Source: a bacterium (GTDB lineage: Bacteria; Krumholzibacteriota; Krumholzibacteriia; LZORAL124-64-63). Taken from it: DNA of 38,457 bases. The position numbers and the translations under genes are program-made. Under the pieces are notes generated by a model. The model had not been told where the DNA came from and did not search any database. It worked only from the letters and a program-made list of their open reading frames with translations. Each line of letters begins with the position of its first letter. Position 1 is the stretch's first letter. The DNA lies in NCBI GenBank assembly GCA_024223715.1, contig JAAEOA010000070.1:1-38457 (forward strand), given 5' to 3'. Shown piece by piece: positions 22,408 to 30,215 of the stretch.

Positions 22408-23466
22408 ATGGGATATCGTTCAAATAAATCAAAGAGTTCCGTGCCCAGCTTTCAGGATCTTGTTAACCAGGACTTGAAAACTGGTGATTTCAGACCGGTT
22501 TACCTGCTTGCCGGAGACGATGCCCTGCGTATTGAGGGTGTGGTTGAGAAGATAAGAAAAGATGCCGTGGGGGACGCAGGCAGTGCTTTCAACTTCCACA
22601 AACTACATGGCGACCAAATTGAAGTGGGTCGTATAATCCAACAGGCAACGGCTTTACCCATGATGGGTAAGGTTCAGCTCATCTGGGTTAAGAATGCAGA
22701 TGCCTGTTTGGGCAAACAGGAAAGTCAGCAGGCAATTTCAAATTACATCAGTAAGCCTTTTAAGGAAACCATTCTTGTTTTGTCTACTTCCAAAGCTGAT
22801 AAAAGAACCAAATGGGTGAAAGAATGTGTGGCAAATAAGTTCTTTTTCGATTTCAGCCCGCCCGAAGGTGAAGCTCTGGTTCAATGGGTTGTTAAAGCTG
22901 CTTCCAGAGAAAACCTGGATTTAGGTCGTGCCGAGGCTGAAACCTTATGCGACCTCGTGGGCAGTGATCTTTTGGGCTTAAAAAATGAAATTTCCAAGCT
23001 TGCTCTTCTTAGCGAACAAAAGGGTACTAAATTGAGTACCGCCGAATTAAGCCGCATTATTATGGATCAGGCCGAATTACAGGGATTTGACATAACCAAT
23101 GATTTGGAACCCGGCAAAGCCCGACATGTGTTAAAAACATGGTTTCGCCTGGCGGAATGGGGCAAATCAGCCTATGAAATATCTCCACTGATGTTATCGA
23201 GGATTCGAAAAGGTGCTTTGTTGTCATCTTGCCGCCAACAAGGCATGCCCGATAAGCAGATTGCGGCGTTAACTGGTTCCAGCCCTTGGGGTTTTAGGTT
23301 TCTTGACCCAATGATTAAGGGTTTAGGGACGCAAGGAATAAGGCGAGCCATGTGCACTTCGTTGCATTGCGATAAAAAGTTGAAAAGCTCCCCATTGAAT
23401 CCGGATATCATTATCGAAAAGACAATTATGGAATTGTGCAGGAAAGACAAATCTGGCCGGCGATAA
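22408..23466 (+). CDS. holA: DNA polymerase III delta subunit
   Basis: Clamp-loader subunit that opens the sliding clamp. 352 residues: N-terminal PVYLLAGDDALRIEGVVEKI, the segment GRIIQQATALPMMGKVQLIWVKNAD, ETILVLSTSKADKRTKWVK, and the domain-II/III helices (AETLCDLVGSDLLGLKNEISKLALL). The C-terminal collar helices follow (ALLSSCRQQGMPDKQIAALTGS). It has no Walker A, as expected for delta. The ATG follows the lptE stop with no gap. It is co-directional with lptE and trxA. Confidence 0.9.
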   Translation: MGYRSNKSKSSVPSFQDLVNQDLKTGDFRPVYLLAGDDALRIEGVVEKIRKDAVGDAGSAFNFHKLHGDQIEVGRIIQQATALPMMGKVQLIWVKNADACLGKQESQQAISNYISKPFKETILVLSTSKADKRTKWVKECVANKFFFDFSPPEGEALVQWVVKAASRENLDLGRAEAETLCDLVGSDLLGLKNEISKLALLSEQKGTKLSTAELSRIIMDQAELQGFDITNDLEPGKARHVLKTWFRLAEWGKSAYEISPLMLSRIRKGALLSSCRQQGMPDKQIAALTGSSPWGFRFLDPMIKGLGTQGIRRAMCTSLHCDKKLKSSPLNPDIIIEKTIMELCRKDKSGRR

Positions 23467-23502
23467 TGCCGACAGAACAAACCTTTGTGAAAGGAAAAAA
23501 CA

Positions 23503-23832
23503 ATGGCAGATGGCATGAAAGATTTTACCGACGCAGGCTTTGATACTGACGTTTTGCAGAGTGATCAACCGGTTTTGGTTGATTTCTGGGCTACCTGGTG
23601 CGGACCATGTAAAGCTTTAACACCAACCATTGAAAAACTGGCCGGTGAATTTGCTGGTAAAATGGTCGTGGGAAAAATGGATATTGGTAACGAACCTCAG
23701 GCTGCCGGTAAGTATGGAGTGCGGAGCATTCCGGCATTGCTGTTTTTCAAAAATGGTGAAGTGGTCGATTCAATTGTGGGCAAAGCCAATGAAGATAAAA
23801 TCCGTGAAACCATGGAAAAAGTTATTGGTTAA
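23503..23832 (+). CDS. trxA: Thioredoxin
   Basis: Small cytosolic thiol-disulfide reductase. 109 residues, typical length, with active site WCGPCK at 32-37, the buried Asp in LVDFWATWC, KMDIGNEPQAAGKYGVRSIP containing the cis-Pro (SIPALLFF), and C-terminal helix IRETMEKVIG. AAAGGA precedes the ATG by 7 bases. It lies 36 bases after holA and ends at an intrinsic terminator, making it the last gene of the RR-lptE-holA-trxA run. Confidence 0.97.
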   Translation: MADGMKDFTDAGFDTDVLQSDQPVLVDFWATWCGPCKALTPTIEKLAGEFAGKMVVGKMDIGNEPQAAGKYGVRSIPALLFFKNGEVVDSIVGKANEDKIRETMEKVIG

Positions 23833-23860
23833 TGCTGTAAGTCATTACTGTTAAATAAGA

Positions 23861-23894
23861 AGAAAAGGAGCTTCAATTGAGGCCCTTTTCTTTT
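23861..23894 (+). terminator. Intrinsic terminator after trxA
   Basis: AGAAAAGG (23861-23868) pairs with CCTTTTCT (23884-23891), with an inner GCTTC/GAGGC stem and an AATT loop; four T follow. The A-rich upstream arm could also serve the convergent gene. Confidence 0.8.
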
Positions 23895-23989
23895 AGTCAC
23901 TCCTTTTACTTAACATAATATACATTATGCGCAAAAGGTGGTGTTGTCCTCTTTGCTTGAGGTTGGGCACAAAGGTGCCAGAGTTCATT

Positions 23990-24343
23990 TTAATTGATAG
24001 GAACCCGGTCAGACAATTCATCCAGATAAGGAATGCGCCAGCTTTCGCCAAACATGGCCCGTACAAAACCCAGGATTGTTAGCGGCAGGAAAAGAAGAAA
24101 AAAAGACAGCCACAGAATAATAACAATGATGAATCCCAATAAGGGGATTTGGCCAATCGTTCCTGAAATTACCCAGACAAGAATAAGGCCCACCACTTCA
24201 GAAAAAAACAAGGCAAACCCCTGCCTGCAGTGTTTGGCAAGGAATTCACTTTTATTACTGCTGAAGATAGGCAGAAAAACAAAGACAGATAAATAACAGA
24301 TGGCGCCGAGCCAGCGATCTCTGATTGTAACTTGATTTTCCAT
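23990..24343 (-). CDS. DUF4870/Tic20-like small membrane protein
   Basis: 117 residues with three or four membrane helices: RDRWLGAICYLSVFVFLPIF, then SEFLAKHCRQGFALFFSEVV (the 'F-x-x-H-x-x-Q' stretch characteristic of DUF4870-like proteins), LGFIIVIILWLSFFLLFLPLTILG, and a short soluble tail. The start is ATG 24343, with GAGGAG about 7 bases before it; an ATG-less extension to 24358 is ignored. Stands alone, convergent with trxA and divergent from the PqqD-like gene. Function of the family unknown. Confidence 0.65.
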   Translation of the reverse strand: MENQVTIRDRWLGAICYLSVFVFLPIFSSNKSEFLAKHCRQGFALFFSEVVGLILVWVISGTIGQIPLLGFIIVIILWLSFFLLFLPLTILGFVRAMFGESWRIPYLDELSDRVPIN

Positions 24344-24369
24344 GGATCTACTCCTCATCCTGTTTCACA

Positions 24370-24390
24370 TTGTATTGGAACATGATACAA
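24370..24390. promoter_or_regulatory. Inverted repeat in the divergent promoter region
   Basis: TTGTAT (24370-24375) and ATACAA (24385-24390) are 9 bases apart. The first also works as a -35, with TAATTT 17 bases later, for the plus-strand PqqD-like gene. Either an operator over divergent promoters or chance in AT-rich DNA. Confidence 0.35.
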
Positions 24391-24437
24391 GCTAATTTGA
24401 ATTATTACGAACTTTTCCTCAAAGTCTGGAGATTATT

Positions 24438-24848
24438 TTGGCAGCTGGCTCTTTCAATAACTGGTTCAACCGACTGTTTAATAACACGGCCTATAAATTC
24501 GAGGGTATCGATTTTATGGAATTAGTTCCCGTACCTGCTTTAAAATACGAAATATCCGAATCCGATGGTAGGATTGTTCTTCTTGTCCCCAGATATACTG
24601 GTCCAATATTGGGTAAAATTCTTCAGCCACGTTTGAGTTCTGAAAAACAATTCATCCGTTTGCCGCTGGATGAAAGAGGTTCCTGGATCTGGAATCAAAT
24701 GAATGGGACCAGCACTGTTGGCACTATGGTTGAAGGTTTTTCCGGTTTTTTTCCTGAAGATTCAGATCAGATACCCGAACGTCTCAGTGGTTACCTTTAC
24801 AGTATGTGGGAGAATAACTTTGTTGCATTTGTCAATTTGAGAAAATAA
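24438..24848 (+). CDS. Orphan PqqD-like protein
   Basis: 136 residues from a TTG start with GGAG 7 bases upstream. The C-terminal ~75 residues fit the PqqD/RRE fold: IRLPLDERGSWIWNQMNGTSTVGTMVEG, then GFFPEDSDQIPERLSGYLYSMWENNFVAF. The N-terminal 55 residues (NNWFNRLFNNTAYKFEG..LVPVPALKYEIS) are not recognised. PqqD proteins bind precursor peptides and present them to radical SAM enzymes (family knowledge). Here no precursor peptide, PqqE-like enzyme or peptidase is adjacent, so the role is open. Alone between a divergent DUF4870-like gene and a membrane glycosyltransferase-like gene. Confidence 0.7.
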   Translation: MAAGSFNNWFNRLFNNTAYKFEGIDFMELVPVPALKYEISESDGRIVLLVPRYTGPILGKILQPRLSSEKQFIRLPLDERGSWIWNQMNGTSTVGTMVEGFSGFFPEDSDQIPERLSGYLYSMWENNFVAFVNLRK

Positions 24849-25056
24849 CTTCAAAAACAATTTCCCAAAAGACATGGTTTTGTGATGGTTGGTGTCTGAG
24901 TTTTTGTGATAATCTCAATTTCTCCATGATTTTTGTTGACAACATCTAATAATTTCTGGCAAAGTACCGCTTACAAAACAGTTGGTAGTGAGAGTTCTCG
25001 CCCTCCCACTGCTGACTTCTCGCCCGGCGGGAGAATCGGCACCTTAGGTTTGCACC

Positions 25057-26739
25057 ATGTTCCGCCAGCTCCTAGATTTTGGTATATTTTTGTCCAGACA
25101 CGTGCTCCTTGTTTATACGTGCCTATTTCTATTATGGGTTCTGTTGGACACTTTTGTCTCCCTTGACAAACCCATTCGAAATATTTCCAAATCCTGCGGC
25201 CGATGGGTCATCTTTTTTCCTGCAGTTTGTGTGCTGACGGTCTTCTTTGGCATTGGGATCTGGTATTTCCATCTTGATGGTTATGCTGGTGAAGTTGAAC
25301 CCATGATTTCATCTGTTTCCTGGTTGTTAAACAACGGGGAACCTCTCTATCATTCCATTGACTCCCACACTCGATACAGCGTTTTGTACGGGCCTTCGGT
25401 TTATCTTACCAATGGGCTTTTCCTGAAGTTATTTGGGGCAAACCTGGCGGCAACAAAACTGGCTTCCTTTCTTGCAGCTGTTCTTTCCCTTGGGTTTCTA
25501 TATGGGGCTTTGGCCAAAAGAAAAATCGATAGCATTGCCGCTTTGGGTGTGGTTCTGGCCATTTTGTATTTTTGGAATCAAGGATTTAGCATTTATTTGG
25601 TAAGGCCTGATGCATTCTTGGTATTTTCCGTTAGTTTTTCCATTCTGGTTTACCGCCGAGCCCGAAGATGGTTGGCCGTTGTTGCTTTGGGCTGCGCAAT
25701 GGGGTTTGCAATCAATCTGAAAATTCACTCTTTTCTGTATTTTCTACCCCTTTTAGTGCTGTTCCACAAAAAACACGGCAAAAAGGCCCTCGAAAAATGT
25801 CTTCTGGTCGCTGCCATTTCAGTTTTGGCTCCTTTTCTTTTGCACCCTCAAATATCGTTATTCAATTATTCAAAATGGTTGTTTAGCGCTTTGGGCCATG
25901 GCTTGATCACCGAGACCATTCAATCCACTTTTGGATATGGCATTTCCCTGACCCTGCCTCTATTGACCGTTTCTTTATTGGCTCCTCAAAGAAAAAACTG
26001 GTTCCTTTCAAACATAACCTTAACCATCAGCCTGCTGGTATCATTTCTTGGCACTTTGGTGCTCTCTGCAAAGCCTGGTGCAGGTATGGTGCATCTCCTG
26101 CCTCTGGTCCCCTTGTTTGTCTTTCTTGCAGGAACACGGGCCCGTAAACTGAATCACCTGCATTGGACCGATTGTCGAACCAACGAGTTTCAGCTTTTCC
26201 TCGGACGCACTGCCCTGACTGTATTGTTTGTTTCGCTTTTTGTGGGAGGCGGAGTTCATGCGTATCGCTCCAGTATGTTGATCAACTGGCAGAACCGACA
26301 ATCTTTTGCTGTTTCTCAGGATATACTAAAAATCATGTCAGATTTTAAAGGATTAAGCATCAGCATGGCCTGCGGTGGTGAAAATCAATTCTTCCACAAC
26401 ACCTATGTTCGGCCCTTGTTGGTATTTGCCGACCACCCGCTGCTCATTGATCCTATTGCCGTGATGGACTGTCACAAAGCGGGTATGGAACTTTCAAAAA
26501 ACACTTCGCTGGCTATCGCTCAGGGAGCAGTAAGCATTTGGCTGGTTCCCAGGAATCAAAAGCCCTTTCAAAAACAAAATTGGTACGCTCCTCATGAAGA
26601 AATTTTCCCGGAAGATTTCATTCTCTGCTTCCACAAAAATTATTCCAACAGGTTCCAGTCTGAATTTTTTGATTTGTATTTTTGGAATGGGTTGGCCCGG
26701 GAAAAGGTGCCCTCCCCTGAGTTGGCGAGATTGAACTAA
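25057..26739 (+). CDS. Large multi-pass membrane protein, GT-C glycosyltransferase-like
   Basis: 560 residues with roughly 11-12 membrane helices in the first 400 and a soluble C-terminal domain (~410-560). Early in the protein, after two helices, there is a periplasmic loop with DGYAGEVEPMISSVSWLLNNGEPLYHS, similar in place and content to the acidic first loop of GT39/PMT-type GT-C transferases, then YGPSVYLTNGLFLKLFG and LVRPDAFLVF. GT-C enzymes take sugars from polyprenyl-P-linked donors. No family assigned with certainty. The ATG has only a weak AGGT before it. The 208 bases upstream (24849-25056) hold a perfect TTGACA at 24936 without a matching -10. Confidence 0.55.
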   Translation: MFRQLLDFGIFLSRHVLLVYTCLFLLWVLLDTFVSLDKPIRNISKSCGRWVIFFPAVCVLTVFFGIGIWYFHLDGYAGEVEPMISSVSWLLNNGEPLYHSIDSHTRYSVLYGPSVYLTNGLFLKLFGANLAATKLASFLAAVLSLGFLYGALAKRKIDSIAALGVVLAILYFWNQGFSIYLVRPDAFLVFSVSFSILVYRRARRWLAVVALGCAMGFAINLKIHSFLYFLPLLVLFHKKHGKKALEKCLLVAAISVLAPFLLHPQISLFNYSKWLFSALGHGLITETIQSTFGYGISLTLPLLTVSLLAPQRKNWFLSNITLTISLLVSFLGTLVLSAKPGAGMVHLLPLVPLFVFLAGTRARKLNHLHWTDCRTNEFQLFLGRTALTVLFVSLFVGGGVHAYRSSMLINWQNRQSFAVSQDILKIMSDFKGLSISMACGGENQFFHNTYVRPLLVFADHPLLIDPIAVMDCHKAGMELSKNTSLAIAQGAVSIWLVPRNQKPFQKQNWYAPHEEIFPEDFILCFHKNYSNRFQSEFFDLYFWNGLAREKVPSPELARLN

Positions 26740-26748
26740 TTATTGCGA

Positions 26749-26825
26749 TGGTACCCCCGGCGGGATTCGAACCCACGACCCCCAGATTAGGAATCTGGTG
26801 CTCTATCCTACTGAGCTACGGGGGC
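26749..26825 (-). tRNA. tRNA-Arg (anticodon CCT)
   Basis: A 77-nt cloverleaf on the minus strand: acceptor GCCCCCG/CGGGGGT, D arm GCTC/GAGC, anticodon stem CCAGA/TCTGG with loop TTCCTAA (anticodon CCT at plus-strand 26789-26791, reading AGG), T arm GTGGG/CCCGC with TTCGAAT, encoded CCA. It lies 10 bases from the convergent membrane-protein gene. Confidence 0.97.
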
Positions 26826-26831
26826 ACCTGA

Positions 26832-26854
26832 ACCCGGCACTATTTCAGCCGGGT
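26832..26854 (-). other. Hairpin between apt and tRNA-Arg(CCT)
   Basis: ACCCGGC and GCCGGGT form a perfect 7-bp stem with a 9-nt loop; no T-run follows on either side. It lies 7 bases from the tRNA 5' end, suggesting an RNA processing element in an apt-tRNA co-transcript. Confidence 0.4.
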
Positions 26855-26870
26855 CAGAAACTTAGGCCTA

Positions 26871-27389
26871 TCAGGAATACTTCACAAGAGAAAAAACGGG
26901 CCCTTCTTTTTGCAGCAATGCAGCTGCTCCCAGAAATTCCAATTCAACCATAAACAGAAAACCGGCCACTTGTGCTCCTGCCTCCCGGACCAACTTGGCA
27001 GAAGCCAGAGCTGTGCCCCCGGTTGCGAGCAGGTCGTCCACAATAATGACCCGGTCACCAGCGTTCAGGGCATCCACATGGACTTCCAGAGTTGCTGTGC
27101 CGTATTCCAGGTCGTAAGTCACTTGTCGGGTTTTTGCAGGAAGTTTTCCGGCTTTGCGAAAAAGGACCATGCCTTTGTCCTGTTCTACAGCCATGGGACC
27201 GCCGAAGATAAAGCCACGGCTTTCAATGGCAGCTAGTTTGTCATATTCAGTACCGTCAAGAAGTTGGGTCATTTCCTCAAGAGCCTGACGATAAGCTTCG
27301 GGGTTTTCCATAACCGGAGTGATGTCTTTGAAATTAATCCCGGGTTTTGGGAAATCGGGAATGTTTCGAATAACTTGACGCAGGTCCAT
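26871..27389 (-). CDS. apt: Adenine phosphoribosyltransferase
   Basis: Purine salvage enzyme making AMP from adenine and PRPP. 172 residues: IPDFPKPGINFKDITPV, ESRGFIFGGPMA, RKAGKLPAKT, the PRPP-binding loop VIIVDDLLATGGTAL and the C-terminal FLFMVELEFLGAAALL. Full length. AGGAG lies 6 bases before the ATG. It follows the nlpD-like gene by 14 bases on the same strand, so it is probably the last protein gene of the GT2-surE-pcm operon. Confidence 0.96.
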   Translation of the reverse strand: MDLRQVIRNIPDFPKPGINFKDITPVMENPEAYRQALEEMTQLLDGTEYDKLAAIESRGFIFGGPMAVEQDKGMVLFRKAGKLPAKTRQVTYDLEYGTATLEVHVDALNAGDRVIIVDDLLATGGTALASAKLVREAGAQVAGFLFMVELEFLGAAALLQKEGPVFSLVKYS

Positions 27390-27403
27390 TGATTTCTCCT
27401 GGC

Positions 27404-28219
27404 TTAGGGTTTTAATGACTCTGGTTTGATGGCTGTTTCATGATGTCTTAATTCAATATGAATGTAGGGTGGGCTGCCTTCAAGAACAGGTTTCCCGGTA
27501 TATCCCAAAAGATGACCTTTGTTCACGGCCTGTCCTGGTTTCACTTTCAATCTTTCAACATCAATTGGCGAAAAAACAGAGGCAAATTGGCCCTGGTGCT
27601 GAAGAATGATGACAGTGCCGAAGCCATCGAGAATGCCAATGTGTTTAACTACAGCAACAGCGGGTGAAAAAACGGGAGTCCCCAAGGGGGCAGCCCGATC
27701 ATCTCCTGTTCGGGCCATGAGAATTTTTTTTACTTTGTATTGACCAAAAGGCCTGATAATTTTCCCGGCCCCGGGGCAAGGAGAAGTCCATTGAGGCTCC
27801 TTGTCTGCTGACAATCTAAAAGGTTTTGGGATATTGAGTTCCTGCCCAATGGACAACAGGTCGGAAGCAAGATTATTGGCTTTTCGCAAATCGCTCAGTT
27901 TGATGTTAAATCTTTTGGCTATGAAGGTGAGGTTATCACCTGAAACAACTTTGTAGGTGGTTACGGGATTGGCAAGAGCAAGGTTGACGGGAAGGTTGAT
28001 TAGCAGAAGACTTAGTAAAAACAGAAAACCAAATTGTTGGTTGGATGAAAATATACAGGAAAGGCTGTTTGAAATAATCCTGAATATTTTTCTGAATAAT
28101 AAAGTGGTCGGGGCGGGGAGATTTGAACTCCCGACCTCTTGCTTCCGAAGCAAGCACGCTAACCTGGCTGCGCTACGCCCCGACCTAATATTCTTGTATG
28201 AAATATTAACAAATTTCAT
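27404..28219 (-). CDS. nlpD: NlpD-like LysM + degenerate M23 protein; frame runs through tRNA-Pro(CGG), start uncertain
   Basis: Exported cell-wall protein, probably an amidase activator. The real protein starts after base 28104: a hydrophobic export signal (FGFLFLLSLLLINLPVNLALA), LysM domain (TYKVVSGDNLTFIAKRFNIK...IGQELNIP) and M23/LytM domain. In the M23 domain HxGxD reads RTGDD and HLH reads YIH, so metal ligands are missing, as in NlpD/EnvC activators. The only conventional start in frame is ATG 28219, 4 bases after the previous stop, but that frame passes through the whole tRNA-Pro (28105-28182) with no stop. Between tRNA and signal peptide there is no ATG, GTG or TTG in frame; only ATT, ATA or CTG. 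Gene order surE-pcm-COG2426-nlpD is conserved elsewhere. Confidence 0.8.
   Translation of the reverse strand: MKFVNISYKNIRSGRSAARLACLLRKQEVGSSNLPAPTTLLFRKIFRIISNSLSCIFSSNQQFGFLFLLSLLLINLPVNLALANPVTTYKVVSGDNLTFIAKRFNIKLSDLRKANNLASDLLSIGQELNIPKPFRLSADKEPQWTSPCPGAGKIIRPFGQYKVKKILMARTGDDRAAPLGTPVFSPAVAVVKHIGILDGFGTVIILQHQGQFASVFSPIDVERLKVKPGQAVNKGHLLGYTGKPVLEGSPPYIHIELRHHETAIKPESLKP
28105..28182 (-). tRNA. tRNA-Pro (anticodon CGG)
   Basis: A 78-nt cloverleaf on the minus strand: acceptor CGGGGCG/CGCCCCG with the C1-G72 pair typical of bacterial tRNA-Pro, D arm GCGC/GCGT, anticodon stem CTTGC/GCAAG with loop TTCGGAA (anticodon CGG, plus-strand 28145-28147, reading CCG), T arm GGGAG/CTCCC with TTCAAAT, A73 and encoded CCA. 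Embedded in an operon between the COG2426 gene and the nlpD-like gene. Confidence 0.97.
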
Positions 28220-28223
28220 CGAT

Positions 28224-28712
28224 CTAATTCCAAAGCGTAATCACTCCCTGAGACAGCAAAGTGACCACCACTCCGGCGATCAGGATGCCAAGAATGATAC
28301 ATGGAACAGCCATTCGCAAGGGAAGTTTGAACAGGTAAGCGGCCACGCTACCGGTCCAGGCGCCGGTCATTGGCAGGGGGATTGCCACAAAAAGAATCAA
28401 GCCCAGGCTCTCATATTTTTTGATCACATCACTGCGACTGACAGTCCTTTTGAAGAGCCAGTTGAAGAACTTATCGAAAAATTTGTATCGTCGTAAATAC
28501 TTTTCAGCCGGGCCCAGACCAAGTAGAATTGGCAAAACAGGAACAAAATTTCCTGCCACAGCAAGAAGGTAAATAGTTACCGGGTTTGTCATATGCATAG
28601 CATAGCCAGCAGGGATAGCACCCCGAAGTTCAAAAACAGGCAACATGGCAACCAGAAAAACCGCTAGCGGTGCCGGAAGGATTTCAAAATATTCCAACAG
28701 TTGTTCACGCAA
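28224..28712 (-). CDS. COG2426 small membrane protein ('small multidrug export' family)
   Basis: 162 residues with about four membrane helices: LAVFLVAMLPVFELRGAIPAGYAM (the P-x-x-E-x-R-G-A-I-P signature), NPVTIYLLAVAGNFVPVLPILL, GLILFVAIPLPMTGAWTGSVAAYLF and a C-terminal helix. The start is TTG 28712, with AAGGAG about 8 bases before it, and it overlaps the end of pcm by 8 bases. The frame is open further upstream to 28925 but that part lies inside pcm. The family name comes from a weak annotation; transport has not been proven. Order surE-pcm-COG2426 suggests co-expression. Confidence 0.85.
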   Translation of the reverse strand: MREQLLEYFEILPAPLAVFLVAMLPVFELRGAIPAGYAMHMTNPVTIYLLAVAGNFVPVLPILLGLGPAEKYLRRYKFFDKFFNWLFKRTVSRSDVIKKYESLGLILFVAIPLPMTGAWTGSVAAYLFKLPLRMAVPCIILGILIAGVVVTLLSQGVITLWN

Positions 28713-29430
28713 GAGGGTCTCCTTCGGCCGATTGTTCGGTGGCTGTTTCGCCAGTTTGGGTTGGTGAAAGATCAGAGGTGACGGCATCGGAAATTTTAAC
28801 ACCCTCAAGTAAGGGCACAAACCGACAGGAAACACTTTGCTCCACAAGAACTTCGGATCCCCTGCGCTGGTAACGATAAAGAATCTGGTCATCTCCTGCT
28901 GATACAGGAATAAGCAGGTATCCACCGTCTTTCAGTTGGGAGAGCAAATGAGGAGGCAGATGAGGGGCGCAGGCCGTAACCATGATAGCATCAAAAGGAG
29001 CATGATCGGCGTAGCCAGTAGTCCCATCATGAGCCAGGACGGTAATGTTATGGTACCCCAGGTTTTTTAAAGTCTCCCGTGACTGGTCGGCCAAAGGAGC
29101 AATTCGTTCCACAGAAATCACTTTTTGAGCCAAATGAGCCAGGATGGCTCCCTGATAACCAGACCCAGTCCCAATTTCCAGGACTTTTTCGTGCCCTTTG
29201 AGTTCCAGCAAGGTACTCATCAGTCCCACAGTGAATGGTTTGCTTATTGTTTGCCCGAATCCAATAGGCAAAGCACTGGGTTGGTGCGCTCGGGGAATAA
29301 GCAACTGGGGCACAAAAAGATGCCGTGGGACTTCCTTCATCGCCTGGAGAACTCTTTGGTCGGAAAGACCGGCTTCAGAAATTTGTTCTTCAACCATCCG
29401 GCGTCGGGCTACTGAGTATTCATGAATCAC
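28705..29430 (-). CDS. pcm: Protein-L-isoaspartate O-methyltransferase
   Basis: SAM-dependent repair of isoaspartyl residues in aged proteins. 241 residues: VARRRMVEEQISEAGLSDQRVL, the active-site strand PIGFGQTISKPF, SAM motif I VLEIGTGSGYQGAILA, and FDAIMVTACAPHLPPHLLSQL. The usual C-terminus is followed by ~20 extra polar residues (TQTGETATEQSAEGDPLA). The ATG overlaps the surE stop (ATGA). The surE-pcm pair is conserved across Gram-negative bacteria as a stress/repair unit. Confidence 0.96.
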   Translation of the reverse strand: MIHEYSVARRRMVEEQISEAGLSDQRVLQAMKEVPRHLFVPQLLIPRAHQPSALPIGFGQTISKPFTVGLMSTLLELKGHEKVLEIGTGSGYQGAILAHLAQKVISVERIAPLADQSRETLKNLGYHNITVLAHDGTTGYADHAPFDAIMVTACAPHLPPHLLSQLKDGGYLLIPVSAGDDQILYRYQRRGSEVLVEQSVSCRFVPLLEGVKISDAVTSDLSPTQTGETATEQSAEGDPLA

Positions 29431-30197
29431 TTGAAGTCCGCCTCCAGGCTTTTCATGCTTTCATGTAGCTCGTAATGGGTGATATCAACTTTTAGAGGAG
29501 TCAGGCTGACGTAACCCTCTTCACAGGCCATAAAATCTGTGCCTTCATCTCGCTGCCAGACGGGGCCTGAACCCCCAATCCAGAAATAGGGTTTGCCGTG
29601 AGGATCAATTTTGTCTGCAATGACATTCTGGTATTGGCGAGATCCGAGTCGGGCCATCCGCATGCCTTTAATCTTCTCGCGAGGACCTTCGGGAATATTG
29701 ATGTTCAGCATGGTGGCTTTTGGTTGAGGGTATTCCAGAATGGTCGTCAGATGTTCAACCAGAAATTCAGCCGCGCCGCTGAAATCTGTAGGGTTCCATT
29801 TGGCCAGGCTGAGGGCATAACTGGGCAATCCGAACATCGTGCCTTCCATGGCTGCGGCAACGGTACCGGAGTAAATAACATCCTGGCCCATGTTGGGGCC
29901 ATGATTGATCCCACTGAGAACAAGGTCTGGCTTGTCATCAGCAAGGATTTTCTCCATTGCCACCAGGACAGTATCCGTAGGTGTGCCGGTTACGGCATAG
30001 CGATTCTGGCCGGCATCCAGAATTCGCAGCGGTTTGGTCAGGGTCAGAGCATGGCTGGATGCACTTTGTTGGTCGTGAGGTGCAACAACAGTCACACGAA
30101 AGCCGGGAATCCTGGCCAGGGCCTCCTCCAGAACTTTTAATCCATGGGCTTCAATGCCGTCGTCATTGGACAGCAAAATATGGCGTATCGGGGTCAT
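29427..30197 (-). CDS. surE: 5'/3'-nucleotidase SurE
   Basis: Metal-dependent nucleoside monophosphatase linked to stress survival. 256 residues from the ATG at 30197, chosen because AAGGA lies 6 bases upstream; the first ATG in the frame (30203) is too close to that site. Motifs: ILLSNDDGIEAHG (N11-D12-D13-G14), PHDQQSASSHALTL, SGINHGPNMGQDVIYSGTVAAAMEG in two stretches, and FSGAAEFLVEHL. The C-terminal TDFMACEEGYVSLTPLKVDIT matches the family. It is second in the operon, 18 bases after the GT2 gene. Confidence 0.96.
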   Translation of the reverse strand: MTPIRHILLSNDDGIEAHGLKVLEEALARIPGFRVTVVAPHDQQSASSHALTLTKPLRILDAGQNRYAVTGTPTDTVLVAMEKILADDKPDLVLSGINHGPNMGQDVIYSGTVAAAMEGTMFGLPSYALSLAKWNPTDFSGAAEFLVEHLTTILEYPQPKATMLNINIPEGPREKIKGMRMARLGSRQYQNVIADKIDPHGKPYFWIGGSGPVWQRDEGTDFMACEEGYVSLTPLKVDITHYELHESMKSLEADFK

Positions 30198-30215
30198 GGG
30201 CATTCCTTGTTTTGA

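Noticed and set aside
23914-23929. CATAAT/ATTATG inverted repeat between trxA and the DUF4870-like gene
   Set aside because: Sits between convergent gene ends where no promoter is needed; AT-rich chance is likely.
24936-24964. Promoter for the GT-C-like gene from the perfect TTGACA
   Set aside because: No acceptable -10 box at 16-19 bases.
26832-26854. Terminator after apt
   Set aside because: Perfect stem but no T-run; listed as a processing hairpin instead.
28713-28925. N-terminal extension of the COG2426 protein
   Set aside because: Lies inside pcm in another frame, and a TTG with AAGGAG starts the conserved part.
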